Shown: positions 37,018-49,989 of the stretch, piece by piece
Numbering within the stretch: position 1 is the first letter of the stretch
Layout of the letters: each line of letters begins with the position of its first letter
Assembly (NCBI RefSeq): GCF_000276665.1
Contig: NW_004955402.1
Location: forward strand, 260,975 to 324,974
Reading direction: 5' to 3'
Length of the DNA: 64,000 nt
Origin: Chinchilla lanigera
Lineage: Eukaryota > Chordata > Mammalia > Rodentia > Chinchillidae
Program-made: the position numbers and the translations under genes
Notes under the pieces: model-generated
Told to the model about the DNA's origin: nothing
What the model saw: only the letters and a program-made list of their open reading frames with translations
Database searches by the model: none

Positions 37018-37850
37018 TAGTCCTCTCTGATCTGCAGCTCCACTTTCCAAGGTTTCAATTCCTGGACGTCAGCCAAGGTCTTAGTTACTTTTCTGCCCCT
37101 CAGACATAATGCCTGACACCCAACTTAACGGGGGAGAGGTTATCTTGGCTCATGGTGTTCTGAAGACTCATTCCATAGTCAGCTGGCTCCGAGGCAGGCG
37201 GGGCATGGTGAAGGGTCCGCCCCAGAGGAAAGGTGCTGCACTCTAGTTGTCAGGAAGCAGAGAGGGAGGAGCCGGAGAGGGGGACATGCGCTTCCAGGTC
37301 TCACCTCAGTGGCCTCTCTGACCAGGCCCTGCTCCCAACAACACACTCAGCTGCCGAACTCTTAGTGGATGAAGTGCCTGATGAGTGCAGTGACCCCCAA
37401 CCCAATCACCTTCCAAAAGCCCCACTAAGAGAGTTTAAGGGACATTCTAGATGTAAACTATAACAACCATAGTCTGAAAGTACTGAGTGGAAAATTCTAG
37501 AAATAAACTATTTGTAAGTCTTGAGTCATGGGCTATTTTGAGTAGCATGATAAAATTCCAGTGTCCTGTTCCATCCCTCTGGGATGGGAGTCACCCATGT
37601 GTCCAGTATATCCTCATTATACACACCGCCCTCCCGGTAGTCACTCAGCAGCTCTGCTGGTGATCAGACTGTCTTGGTGAGGCACAGCTTGTGCTCAAGC
37701 TCCCTTGGTTTACTTAGTAATGACCCCAAAGTGCCAGAGTAATGATGCTGACAACTCTATTTTGGTACATAGCTATAACAGTTCTACTTTATCACAGTAG
37801 TTAATCTTTCACTTTGCCTAATTTACAAATTAAACTTCATCGTAGGTATG
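37018..37850 (+). mobile_element. Tigger-like DNA transposon fossil split by a MaLR LTR
   Basis: The left part (37018-37077) and right part (37466-37850) together read like a pogo/Tigger 5' region. The landmarks are 'ggtttcaattcctggacgtc', then 'gtggaaaattctagaaataa', then 'gtaatgaccccaaagtgcca' at the expected transposase start. The coding part breaks down within about 40 codons. Assignment is from memory of the family. Confidence 0.55.
37078..37465 (-). mobile_element. Solo MaLR-type LTR
   Basis: It starts gtcttagttacttttctgcc, with 'cataatgcctgacacccaac', then 'gttgtcaggaagcagagagg' and 'ccttccaaaagccccacta', and ends 'gtaaactataaca'. It resembles the copy at 18120 more than the others. 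It interrupts a Tigger-like element. Confidence 0.75.
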
Positions 37851-38340
37851 TCTGTACCATTTCCTTTTGATTGTTTTTGTAGCTCTCACTTCTGTAAGTT
37901 AACCATTCCTTCTCACAAATTGTGCAACTTCTTCCACTAACCATAATTACTTTAAACCTGGCCTGATGATTACAAAATCTCTTCCATACTGACTTTGAGT
38001 CTCATGTTTATTTGTCTCTTCAGCTGTGTTTTTGATTTTCTATTTTCATTGGAAGTTTTGGTGTTTTTCTTCTTTTGCCTGTTAGCATGCCCTGCAGCTT
38101 TTGTTGAACACATGCTGTACTGGGTGAAAGGCACTGAAGTAAGTGACTTTGGGGTGAGGCCTTATATTTACCTGGCTAGGAATTAGGCTGTGCTTGCCAT
38201 TTGCTCCAAAATTCTTCCAGTGCCCCTGTGGTCTCTGAGTTTCCAAGAGAGGCTCCCTAACCAGAGTCTGGAGCTTCCAGCCCCTTAGCAGTGTCCTATT
38301 TTGTAGAAGCCCTGTTGAGGTGGTGCTGCAGTATGGGGTG

Positions 38341-38364
38341 AGAGAGAGAGAGAGAGAGAGAGCG
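38341..38364 (+). repeat. (AG)n microsatellite
   Basis: About 11 AG dinucleotides, ending in gcgcgc. Confidence 0.9.
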
Positions 38365-38529
38365 CGCACTACAGTCCCAAGTCAGTCTAGTATTTCAGTG
38401 AGCTTGTGCCCCTGGGCTGTGACCTTCTTCAGCAATGTCCCACGAACTGGACAGGTTCTGTGAGGTACATGGATGGTATGGGGAGGCCTCCCTGAAGCTA
38501 GTCCACACTTGGTCTCCAGTCGCCAGTCA

Positions 38530-39120
38530 CTTACTCTTGCTCAACGCTGGCAAGGATCAGGCAAAAGCAAACCAAAACCACAGTGAAATATCTTCTTATA
38601 GCTGTTAGGATGGCCAAATAAAACAAAAGAAGACAGAAAATAAGCACTGGTAAAGACATGGGGAAATCTGAACTTTGTACATTGCTGGTGGGAATATAAA
38701 ATGGTGCAGCCACTGGGGAAAGGAGTATAGAGGTTCCTCAGAAAGTTAAAAATAGAATTACTGTAGGGCCTAGAAGTCTCACTTCCAGTATATAGCCAAA
38801 ATAACTGAAAATGGAGTCTTGAGATAGTAGCACTCCACATGGTCACTGCAGCATTATCCACAGTAGCCAAGAGGTGGAAAAAACCTGAATGTCCATAAAT
38901 GGATGAATGAATAAAGAAAATGCTGGTAGATAAATAGATAGGTAGATATAGATAGAATATTATTCAACCCTAAAAAAGAAGGAAATATTGTTACATGTCC
39001 TTGAGAATATTATGTTCAGAACAATAAGCCAGTCAAAAAGACAAATAGTATGAGTCCACTTACATGAGATATCTAAAGTAGTCAAATTCATTGAAACAAA
39101 AACTATATACATATGGTTAT
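38530..39120 (+). mobile_element. L1 ORF2 C-terminal and 3' fragment
   Basis: It has typical L1 text: 'cattgctggtgggaatataaa', 'gccactggggaaaggagtat', 'atggatgaatgaataaagaa', 'gaatattattcaaccc'. It is full of stops. Confidence 0.8.
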
Positions 39121-40044
39121 GGGAGGCACTAAAAGCAGTGCTTAAAATAGTTATATCTGTAAATGCCTACATTAAAAAAGATCTCAAATCAATAACCTAA
39201 CTTTATGCACTAAGGGATTATGAAAAGAAAAGCAAACAAAACCCAAAACAAAGAGAAGACAGAAATAATAAAGAAGTATTGAAAAGCTAAAGTGAAAATA
39301 AATGGAACAGAGAACAGAAAAACCATAGAGAAGATAAATGAAATGAAAAGTTTGCTCTTTGAAAGATCTTAAACTAGACTGAATAAAAGAAAAACATAGA
39401 CATCTCAAATTACTAAAATCAGTGTAAAAGAGAGGGACACCTTACTGTCCCAGAATGAAAATGAAGTGAAAGGAAGTGCTGTGAACAATATATGCCAAAA
39501 TATTAGATAACACTGAGAAAATGGGCAGATTCCTGCAAAGACACAAGCTATTGCAACTGGCTCAAGAAGAAATAGCAATAATAAATCTAAATAGACCTAA
39601 AATAAGTAATTAGATTTCAGTAGTAAGAACAGACTTCCTACCCAGACTTAAATGGTTTAATTGATGAATTCCACAAAGTGGTTAAAGAATAATTAACACC
39701 AGTCCTTTACAAATTCTGTCAAGAGAAGAGGAAATACTTCCCAGCTCATTCTGTGAGATAGATAGATAAAGATATCACAAGAAAAATTGAAAATATTGGC
39801 ACAAAAATCCCCCTCTAAAAGTACTAGCAAGCCAAGCCCAGCAGCATATTAACAGAATTCTGTACCTTGATCAAGTGGTATTCGTTCCAGGAATGCAAGT
39901 GTAGTTCAAAATATGAAAAAGTCAATTAATGTAATACAAAGCATCGTGCTAATAGAAACAAAGAAAAAACCAAATGATCATCTCAGTAGGTTAAAAAAAC
40001 CACTTTGCAAATCCAACACGCTTTCACAATTAAAAAAACCTCAA

Positions 40045-40130
40045 CAAACTAGAAATAGAGTGCAGCTCTGTTGTTACAGCACTTGTCTAACATGCTTGAG
40101 ATCCTGGGTTCAATCCCTAGCACTGAAAAA
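40045..40130 (+). mobile_element. ID-type SINE in L1
   Basis: The diverged boxes 'gagtgcagctctgttgttac', 'cttgtctaacatgcttgag' and 'ggttcaatccctagcactga' are followed by a short A-rich tail. Confidence 0.7.
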
Positions 40131-40559
40131 CAAAATTCTACAAATAGAAGGGAACATGCTCAATATCATTATGGACAACTATGAAAAACACACCGATGAC
40201 ATTATACCTAATGAGGGATGACTGGCTGCTTTCCTCCAAAGATGGGAACAAGACAAGCATGTCTGTGCTCACCATTTCCGTCCAGGACTGTACTGGAGGT
40301 TCCAACCAGGGCAATTCAACAAGATAAAGAAATTAAAGGCATCTGCATAGGAAAGGAGAAAAAAAATAACACTATCTCCATTTATAGATAACATGATTTT
40401 ATACATGGAAACCCTAATACAGTAAAAAACTTTTTTCCATAGAAACATTATGTTAATACCCAGAATACTATACAACAGTAAAAATGAATTTATTATTGCT
40501 ATATCACAGGGATTCTTACAATGTTGAGTAAATTATAAAACTATTAAAAACAAAAAGTC

Positions 40560-40650
40560 CAGAAAATACAAGGCAATATACAAAGTACAAGTAAGATACA
40601 AAGTACAAGGTAATATACAGGAAAAATACAAGATAATATACAAAAATCAA
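40560..40650 (+). repeat. Local tandem repeat of 'aatacaaggcaatatacaaagtac'-like units
   Basis: Four imperfect copies of an about 20-base AT-rich unit built from 'tacaag' and 'aatatacaa'. It sits inside the L1 remnant. Confidence 0.75.
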
Positions 40651-40929
40651 TTCTATTTCTAGAACTGGCAATGAGTAACTGAAAATTAAGAAAAGAGTTC
40701 AATTTATAACAGCAAATAAAATAAAATAATTAGTAATAAATCTAACAAAAAATACAGAATGTACACTGACAACTACCAAATATTGTTGAAGGAAGTTAAA
40801 GACATAAATAAATGGAAAGACACCCATGTGCACAACTGACCCTCCCAGTGCTGTCAACATGGCATCCTCTCCATATTTACTGGCAGATTCATTTTAAGTC
40901 CCATCAAATTCCCATCAAGTGACTGTCCC

Positions 40930-42020
40930 TCAGATAGAGGGCTTCTATCTAGAACATATAAAGAATTAAAAAACATCAGCTCCCCCCAAATTCAAAGACC
41001 CAGCCCAAAAATGGGCAGCTGAGATGAATACACACTTCTCAGAGAAAGAAATACAAATGGCAAATAAATACATCAGAAAATGTTTAACATCATTAGTCAT
41101 TTGAGAAATGTGAATTAAACAACACTGAGATTTCATCTCATTCCAGTAAGAATGGCTAGCATTAAGAAATCAACCAATAACAAATGCTGGCGAGGCTGTG
41201 GAGAAATAGGAATCCTTCTCCACTGCTAGTGGAAATGCGGACTGGTGAAACCACTGTGGAAATCAGTTTGGAGATTCCTCAGAAAACTAGGTCTAGAGGT
41301 CCCATTAAACCCAGCTATTCCCCTTCTGGGTATTTTCCCAGAAGATCTGAAAATATCATATCACAGCGATATATGTGCACCCATGTTTATAGCAGCACAA
41401 TTTGTAAATGCTAAATTGTGGAAGCAACCCAAATGTCCCTCCACTGAGGACTGGATAAAAAAATTATGGACTTTTATATAATGGAATATTACTCAGGTAT
41501 AAAGAAAGATAAACTCGAGGATTTTATAGGTAAATGGTCACAACTAGAAACCATACTCATAAGTGAAATAAATCAGACTTGCATGTGTAAGCAACGTATT
41601 GTCTCACTAGTGTAAGAACCTGAAAGAGTGAATAAAAGCTAGGAGGTATGATAGACATTGTGAAACGAAAGGAAAATGCTCAAAAGTAAAGAATTACTGG
41701 GGTGTGGGAAAAGAGAAGGGAAAGAAGGAGAAATTATGTATGTATGTATATACAGAATAGCTAACATAGTTGTACTACTGTCTTCTACTTCTTTATTGAA
41801 AAGAACAGTTAATGATTACTTGTTTGATCAATATTGCATGGCTGTATTTGTTTTCCTGAGAAACCACTCTGAAGATATCAATATGGAGAACAACAACCAT
41901 TGTTAATTTCCTACCACTTTGTCTGTAACTCTGTATTGTTTGTACTGTTCTTATGCTATTTTGTAAACGGATGTCTGCTTGTTAATATGTTTTCTTTCTT
42001 TTATTTTTAAAATAAATTTT
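40930..42020 (+). mobile_element. 5'-truncated L1, ORF2 C terminus and 3' UTR
   Basis: A younger-looking L1 end. Part of the ORF2 C terminus is still readable (for example W..LRKLGLEVPLNPAIPLLG around 41260-41330). A 3' UTR follows with the blocks seen at 310, 1213, 29847 and 42690, and an 'aaaataaattttt' tail. ORF2 order repeats relative to the L1 just upstream, so this is a separate insertion. Confidence 0.85.
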
Positions 42021-42027
42021 TAAAAAA

Positions 42028-42118
42028 TCCCAGCTAGCTATTTGGGAGGCTCAGGCAGGAGGATCACAAGTTTAAGGCCAGCCTGGACAACTTAGCAAGA
42101 CCTTGTCTCAAATAAAAA
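42028..42118 (+). mobile_element. 7SL SINE (B1-like)
   Basis: 'cccagctagctatttgggag' then 'ggaggatcacaagtttaagg' then 'agcaagaccttgtctcaaat'. The left end is missing. Confidence 0.75.
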
Positions 42119-42689
42119 GAGCTTGAGGTGCAACAAACTAGAAAGGAAGGAAAGAGGAAAGCAAAGGGGATGGGATGGGAGGGGATCTCATCTAGTCCCC
42201 AAAGGCCACCTACTATATGATTCTCATTGCATGAGTTTCCAGAATAGGGAGCCTTACGGAGATCGGAAGCAGATTCCTCGTGGGTCTTCTGGGAGGAGGC
42301 AAGGAAAAGTTACTGCTTAAGGACACAAGGCTCTTTTGCAGGGTGACAGAAATGTTCTAAAATTGGATAGCATTTTGTAACATATTATTGCTACATCTCA
42401 GGTGATAATATTTTGTAAACCACTGATCTGTAAAGCTTCAAAAGGGTGAATCTTATACGAATTTGTCAGAAAATGTTATAAAAGTAACAAAGATATGAAA
42501 AACTTTTAATATTAATTACCAACTATCAAAGGGAGAATAGAATAAACTACAGATGAACTATTGGTTGTTAATAGAGGTGCTGATGAAGATAGATAGGTGG
42601 ATGAACAGACAGAGACAGAGATATACTGCTTAATATGAGACTTATTAAGTTGGCATTATAAGCCCCATTGTACAAGAAAGAAATTAACT

Positions 42690-42850
42690 CACTATTATTT
42701 GTCTGTTTGTTTTCCTGAGAAACTATCTTGTAGATAACAATATGTAAAACACTAACCATTGATAATTTCCTACCACTTTGTCTGTAATTTGGTAAGCCCC
42801 CCCTATTATTATGTTATCCTTCTTTTACTCTTTAAAATAAAAAAAAAGAA
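42690..42850 (+). repeat. L1 3'-UTR fragment
   Basis: 'ttttcctgagaaactatctt', 'ttgataatttcctaccactt' and an A-rich end match the other L1 3' UTR copies in this window. Confidence 0.7.
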
Positions 42851-43569
42851 AGAAATTAAATATCCAAGAAATACATTTGGTGAAGATCACTCAGCTAGGA
42901 ACAGGTGGTCTCTTTGTTTTATGTTGTGTATATGTTTTCCCAGACCACATATTTTTATGTTTTCCATGCCAGCAAATTTCTTCTCTTGATCTAGTATGTC
43001 CTGAGGCTCATAGTACCCTTTCCCCCACACCACATATGCTCCATAAAAAGTTTTCTAATTCTAGTTTGTTAAACAAAATGTGAAAGCAGCAGAATAAAGT
43101 ATCAACTTTGTGGGGTCACACAAGGATAATTGGTCTGCAGTGTTTGTCACACTTGGAATCATGGAATCTTGGCATATAGATCAATGACTGTGGAGACAAT
43201 TTTATGTTGCAAATAATAAAACCACAGCATTTAAAGGATCATATTTTCTTAGTTTTCAAAGCACTCCTTAATTCATGCCTTTCTTTATTTTTACACAACC
43301 TCATGAAATTGTTAAAATAATAATGATAACAATGAAATAATGAGAAAAATAGAATTAAGAAATTGCCCTTATTAAGTGACTTGACCCTGAGAGTGCCTCC
43401 GCGCTCCCCTAGGAGTAGCCTGGAAGTCTGTCCTGTTTTCCACAGACCAGTTACCACAGGCTTCTGTACTCCAGCCGCCGCTGGGCACTAAGTGCTTTCA
43501 AGAGGCACCCAGACATGGCCCTTCCTCCAACGGAAATGGAGTGGTGGGAGCCAGTCTGCCCTGTCTTCG

Positions 43570-43768
43570 TGCACTGTCTGTTGCAGGGACACAATACCTG
43601 GGGCTGGGTAACCCATAAACTAAGGTGTGTTTTGGTTCATCGTTCTGGAGGCATGGAAATCCAAAGTGAGGCAGCTGCATCTGTTGAGGGCCTGGCGCAG
43701 CATCAACTCATGGTGGAACACGGAGGGTCAGTGGTGTGTGTCAAAAGCACAAAACACACGAACGAGCA
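43570..43768 (-). mobile_element. Partial MaLR/MLT-type LTR
   Basis: 'gacacaatacctggggctgg', 'aactaaggtgtgttttggtt' and 'ctcatggtggaacacggagg' are the complement of the MaLR 3' half. It is broken by the SINE at 43769. Confidence 0.6.
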
Positions 43769-43917
43769 GGGCATGGAGGTGCGTGCCTATAATCCCAGCA
43801 CTGAAGAGGCTGAGGCAGGAGGATCACCATGAGTTTGAGGCCAGCTTGGGCTACATAGTGACTTCAAGGCAGCCTGAACTGCATAGTGAGACCTTGTCTC
43901 AAAACAAAAAAACTCAC
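43769..43917 (+). mobile_element. 7SL SINE (B1-like) with internal duplication
   Basis: It runs from 'gcagggcatggaggtgcgtg' through 'tataatcccagcactgaaga' to an A-rich tail. Two copies of the 'ag.ctgggctacatagtga' type block suggest an internal duplication or dimer remnant. Confidence 0.8.
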
Positions 43918-44814
43918 CAATACTTAGCAGGTTTGCTTTATAACACCTGCTCTCCTGAGAGCTAAACTAGTCCTATGAGGGTAAGTCTTAGCACAAGAAA
44001 GGCATTGGTCCCTGAGTATGACCTGATACTTCTTAACGGGCTTGCCTCCCAACACTCCACTGGTAGTCAATTTCAACATGACTTTGGTTCTGACTGGATG
44101 GTTAGGGTCTACAGCACACACAGAGCCTTTTTGCACTCCTCTACACCTGACTCTGCAGTCATTGTAAGCTATCTTGTAAATCCATACATGCTTCTCTAGT
44201 GAGAAATGACTGATACAACACGTGAAACAATGATTTTCAAGACACAAGACACCCAGCAATATAGAACAGTGATACCGAGAGCTGGAAACAAATGCATTGA
44301 GTTCTGTGGTGGCCCAGGACCTGTCTGAAGAAAGCTCCCATGCTGTGGCCACCTTCCTGAGCTGAGGAGCAGAGCTAGGAGTCTAGAAGTCAGACATAGG
44401 CTAATCAATTTGTCAGTATTAGGCAGAGCAGGCGTCAGAGTGGGGGGAGTCCTCCAGGCAGAGGACCAGCGAAAAGACTGCTGCACAGGCAGAGCACGCT
44501 GGCGATCTGCAAAAGACACCCCTCACATCTGAGACTGAGGCTGCACCTGTGTAAAAGGAAATTACTCAGAGCCAGAAAAGAGCCTTAAGAGCAACACTTG
44601 AAAGATCATATTTTTTCAGGGAATTTAAGTACAAACACAAAGCTCAAAAGATGTAAAATATATACAAGAATACAAAAATACATAACATCCAACAAGGTAA
44701 ATTCACAATTCTTGTCATTCAAATGAAGAATTATAAGACATTCAAAGGAAGAAAAAATTAATAGAAATGACCTAGAAATGACACATATTAGAATTAGTAG
44801 CCAAAAATGTTAAA

Positions 44815-45095
44815 ACAACCCGGGGAGGACACCAGGTCCCTGGAGTGTGCCCTTAGAGCAGAAGCGCAACCCAGCCCCTTCTCCATCCTGTCTTTTTCTG
44901 ACTGTGAGGTGAGTAGTCTGGCTGTACCACCTCCCCACTGCAACTATCGTCAGCAGCCCTGCCAGAGGCCTAAAAGCAGCGGGTCCACCCAGTCGTGGAG
45001 CTGGGCCTTCAAAACTGTGAGCCGAAATAACCCTTTTCTCCTTCAGAGCTGATTGTCTCAGGTGTTTGTTATGATGATGGAAAAACTAACTGCAT
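44815..45095 (+). mobile_element. MaLR-type LTR, 5' part lost
   Basis: 'cttcaaaactgtgagccgaa' followed by 'ataacccttttctccttcag' and 'gaaaaactaactgca' is the 3' half of a MaLR LTR in plus sense. Confidence 0.6.
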
Positions 45096-48000
45096 TTATT
45101 GAACAAAACTAGAGTCCATACACTGAAAAGCATTTATAAGCAGAACTCACATGGTCCCCACACATAGAAATTATTCATTACCACGATAGCTAGAATGAAG
45201 GACTTTAAGTGTTACAGTCAGGTTTATTCTCCTGTGTTTGAAGCCTTAACACAGTGAATGAGTGAAGCAGTGGCATGATGAAAGAACGAACAGTTGGACT
45301 GTTTGCACTATCCAGAAATGTGTCACCAAGTTTCCAGTACAGGAGACCTCTGAAAGAAGAATCTACAAAAGGAAGGGCTGAACTGTAAGTCTGGAAGACA
45401 GATTCCTTAACCCCTACTGCGGTGGGGCCCTTAAGAAGCAAGGGAGCTCATTCTTTCTCCCCACCTTCCAGGGCTAAGGTCAACATTGGAGGTAGAAAAG
45501 GAACCAGAGGTTGACAAACGTTTCTGACAGAAAGGTTTCCGGACAGTTCTTCATCCGGATCCTGCCCTGCTTTGCTGTTGGCCATCTCTGTCTCATCTCT
45601 CAACTCCTGTCTGTCTTAGACCTGTAGCTCCTTCCACAGACAATGGAGAATTTCCATTAATATATATTTCTGTTCTCCTTTCTTTCCCTAACCCACTAAG
45701 GAGAAATTCACCTTTTACTTATGGGGCTGCCACATGTTTTTTAAATATCCAATGATAATCGCCTCCCTTGACAACTGCACACTCTTATCAGCAGTGTGCT
45801 TCTTATCACATTTGCTTTTTAGTATGTGCACAAAGATAAGTAAATGTCCCTTGTCTCTGGCATTGATGCAAGTTCCCTCCCTCATTGAAAAAACACTTCA
45901 ATGCCTCAATGGAAATTCAGGTATGATGGCTAGTCACTCGTTTTCAATTTTCCATGGTGAGAGACAAAATGCAATGGACAATTAAGGATATGGCCTTATT
46001 TGGGTCATTTCAACAGGGAAGATGCTTAGCAGTGTTAGAAAAACAAATTTAACTGATTAAATTTGGCAGAGTTTATTTGAGCAAAGAACAATCAATGACT
46101 CAGACAAGGTCAAAGAGCTCCACCCCATAGGGTGGGACACAAATACCAGAGCCAGGGGACTGGTCACAGCCATATGGTGACATAAGCTCATCAGGTGGCA
46201 GCCTGCGATTGGCTGGAGTTGGCTGAGCCCCTGCTCCATGTTGTCCTCTTTGCTAGGTGTTCAGTGCTTACAGGTACTAAGTTAGGTTGCAGTTCTTCAC
46301 TTGGGAACACAAAAACATGAAGGCAGCCTCAGGCCAATGTCCTCCTGCTTATTTAACTTAAGAAGAGGAAGGGCTCAAATAAGATAGAGAAAGAAAGAAG
46401 CTTTACAGAGGTAAGTAAATGATGCATTCATGAGGAAGGGAAAAGTGACCTTATCTCACCCTTCTCAAAAGTGGGGTGGGGGGGACACACAGTCTTCTGG
46501 CTACTCTTCAGTACTAAACAGAGAGAGGGATTTTTTTTAATCACCACTTCTTTCCAGGAGCATGCTCAAGTTAAGTCCAACACTGCAATCTCTGTTAATT
46601 GCTGAGTCACTCAGAGGCACAAGGTTCCCTTAGGACACCCAGGGACTGAGGAAGGGTGCTGGCATTGCTCCTCTAAAGCCACAAGAGCCATTTGTTGAGG
46701 GTGGTGGTAAAAGTCAGTTGTTTCAGGATAGGGGAGGTCAGGTATATTAAAAGAATGGTGCCAAAATGAACAGAGAAACATCTTATGAAAAGCCATGTTA
46801 AAGGGCCAGGAGGTGAGGGTAAGTGTCCTGAGGATTCCAGAAGCCTTGAATAGAGGAAGCAGGAGGACTGCAGCTTGCAGAGGATCCCTTCCTTTGTGTC
46901 TATAGTGGAGTCCTTAAGCTGTCAAGATGTCTGAGAAGTTTCAGGGAACAAATGCACAGGGGTTGTGAGGACCCTCAAAGTCAGATTCATTCTTGGCATC
47001 CATCCATTGTACACCACACCACAGACTTGATTCAAGTTCTTAAGCTGGTGTGTAAAGTTCTTGGTGATGTCCACAGTTGGTCACCTCTTGCTTATATTGT
47101 TATTGGCCCCAGCACTTCATCAGACTTCTACAGGGGAGCAGACAGCACCTGTCCAGGGAGAGGTCAGTCAGTGGGGTCTGGTTAATGGGTTTCTCAAGAT
47201 TGTTTTTCATGACCTGGGCTCCTCTTGCAGAACTTTCCCTTCCCCTGGGGAAGGACTGGCTTCAAGGCCATGCAGTTGGGTGTGTGTAGTCAGGCTGTAG
47301 TTATAGATAGGCAGAAGACAGGAAAATTGTAAACAGTCATTTGGAGGGTTGTAGCAAGACTTGGAAGGAAATGGGAACAACTGAGAATTTGGTAAGGATT
47401 AACAATTTGGGCAATGGTAGTGGCAGGATCCAGTCCAATGTACAAGCAAGTCCATAGATTTTCTACATTAGTGGGCAGAGAAGGGGAGTCAACTAAATCC
47501 TCACTAAATAAGTCATAGTTTGCATGGTTACCAGTTATCACAATTTACGGAGAGTTACTAAATAGCTCAAAGACAATAGACAGAGGTCAAGTCTGATGAC
47601 CAGGAAGAGTGTAAATGCTTTCCATCAAAACACAGACTATTTTTCCACACATCCTTGAAAGGGAGGTTCCAAGAATAGTTTTTGTTGGAAGCAAGACAGA
47701 TAGGAGGAGTCAAGAATGGAAGGAGAATACAGAAAGAGGATTCTACATGACTGTCCCAGGTTGAACTTTACTTTTCTGGGTAGAGTCTCAGGCGGAGGAC
47801 AAGCTCACATTTACTGTCATTCAATACGCATCTACAGAATGCTAACTAACTCTTACTAGCTAAGAGATCTGAATTATACCCTATGCTCCACGATTCAAAG
47901 AAATTCCCTAATGAACCTAAGCTCCCAGAATCCCAAATAGCAGGGTTTCCAAGTCTGTTACTAACTATTGTGCTCCTTAAGTGTAGAGACTTACTGTCTA

Positions 48001-48619
48001 CACTTTAAGAAATGGTCAATTGAAAGGAAATTAAGAGCTTCAGACAATTCCTAATTAAAATTTAAGGTTTCTCCATTAATAGTGGAGTCTACTAGCAGCA
48101 TTAATACATGATGGTAAATGTTACAGAAAATCCAGAGCAGCCCAGGATAATTAATGAAATTGCAACAATTTGTGGTAGAAAAATCTGTCACGGGTCTTAC
48201 ATGACTTTCATTTCCCTAAATTTCAAAAGACAAGAGAGCAACATTAGATTTGTGTAGATTCAGTAATTTTCATAGAACATTTAGAGGCAAAGAAAGGAAC
48301 ATGAACACTCAGATCTGTTTTAACAGTGCCTGCAAAGAACTTCCACAAAAAATATTTTAAAAACAACTTCTAGGTTCTACATCACTACAGCAATACCCAA
48401 CCCTAAAAATGTGTCTCCTTATCTACTCAAAACTGCTGTGCTTCTTGGTTTCTGAATATGCTTGTCCTCATTCTTGTACAAATTATAAACTCCCTGTCAA
48501 CAGAAACTGGGTCTTTTACATCCACCATAATCTCTTCACAGTTCCAATAGCTCCTCACTCTCTAGCCGGAATAAATTTTTTAGGGTTTATGGGTCATGTA
48601 TGATATCTGTTGCATTTCT
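45096..48619. other. Intergenic; possible old LTR sequence, otherwise unrecognised
   Basis: At about 46040-46370, 'aaatttggcagagtttattt' and the following bases look like an old LTR, but I cannot name it and the ends are unclear. A G-run lies at about 46475-46484. The rest shows no gene. Confidence 0.35.
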
Positions 48620-48704
48620 CACAATTTTTTTATTGTGGTAAAACATCTTAACCATTTTCAAATACTTTTACTATGCTAAAATACACAGCGATGGTTCAAC
48701 TCAG

Positions 48705-49460
48705 GGATCTGCCTGACTGGGTTTGAGGACACCTGGGTAGCTGGGTGTCAGTAAGTGTTTCTGGTGGGCCCTGGCATGTGAGTCAGTGGAAAGAGCAGGG
48801 CAGGATCTGCCTCAGTCAAGCAGATGGTCATTATCCAACGTCAGGGTCAGAAGGCTTCAGATAGAACAAAACGGCAGAGGAAAGGCAAGCGAGCCCTCAC
48901 TCCTGGAGCTGAGGACCATGTTCCCCAGCCCAGGGCCATCTCCAGCCTTTGGAGCTCAAGGACTTGCACTCTCCCTCTCTGTGTGGTCCTCAGACCCTCA
49001 GCCTCAGGCTTAGGGTCACACCTGGGTTAATGTGTCCTATTGGTTCTTTTTCTTTGGAGAGTGTCTTGGTTATTTTTCTCTCCTTGCTGGGACAAAATAC
49101 CCAATGCCCAAAATTAAGAAAGGAAAGGTTCATTTATCTCACAGTTTGTGGAGGTTTCAGTCCATACTTGGCTGGCTTTAAGGCAGAGTGGCACATGACA
49201 GAGGGCAACAGTTCATGGCAGCGGAAAACAGCAAAAGCAACAAGAGCAAAAGGCAGGAGCAGCAAGCAAGCCTCTTTCCCTCCCTTATACTGTGTGCAAT
49301 CTACCCGCCCCAGGGCAGGTGTAGCACTCACACCCATAATCCCAGCACTGGACTCAGCACATGAATCAATCATAAACTCTAGAATCCTGCCTCATGACTG
49401 CATGAGGCTTTGAGGGGACACTTAGACACAAACCATGACAGAGAGCACTGGCTAGCACAT
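48705..49460 (+). mobile_element. MLT1-like LTR, interrupted near its 3' end
   Basis: It reads as an MLT1-type LTR: 'gtgagtcagtggaaagagca', 'cagatagaacaaaacggcag' and the characteristic end 'cctattggttctttttcttt'. The last about 18 bases continue on the far side of a MaLR LTR (49446-49460). Confidence 0.65.
49062..49440 (-). mobile_element. Solo MaLR-type LTR with 5-bp target duplication
   Basis: It runs from tgtcttggttatttttctc to aaaccatgaca. The flanking gagag at 49057-49061 and 49441-49445 is a perfect 5-bp direct repeat, as expected for ERVL/MaLR integration. It is closest to the LTRs at 7113 and 50858. This copy gives the clearest family boundaries in the window. Confidence 0.88.
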
Positions 49461-49989
49461 ACACATAAAACTTACCATCTTAATCCTTTTTAAGCAGAGT
49501 CTGGCAGCATAAAAAATATTCACTGTGCTGTGCAATTATTACCACCATTCATGTTCAGAACTCTTTACATCCTGCAAAACTGACTCTGTCCCCATTAAAC
49601 AATAACATTCATTATCCTCCTCCCCCAGCCCTTGACAACCAACACTCCACTTTCTGTGTTGTGTCTATGATTCTAAGTACCACATATAACTGGAATCATA
49701 TGTTATCTGTCCTTTTGTAACTGGCTTATTTTACTTAGCAGAATGACCTCCAGACTCATCCAGGTTAAGAAACTTTCATAAATGTTTCCTTATAAGGCTG
49801 AATAATACTACACTTTACATATGTACCACATTTTACTTATTCATTTATTCACTGATGGGTACTTGGGTTGCTCCTACACTTTGCTATTATGACTAATATT
49901 TCTATGAAGATGGAAACATTTATTTGAGACCTTGTTTTTCTTTGGAGTACACACAAAGAAGTAGAATTGTTAGAGCATTTGGCACAGTA

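Larger units (their letters stand above)
39130..40925 (+). mobile_element. Old L1 ORF2 middle region
   Basis: It matches L1 ORF2 in order: 'gcagtgcttaaaatagttat', 'gataaatgaaatgaaaagtt', 'ggttaaagaataattaacac', 'gaatgcaagtgtagttcaa', 'tccatttatagataacatga'. It is heavily decayed. It carries an ID SINE at about 40045-40130 and local tandem repeats at 40560-40650. Confidence 0.8.
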
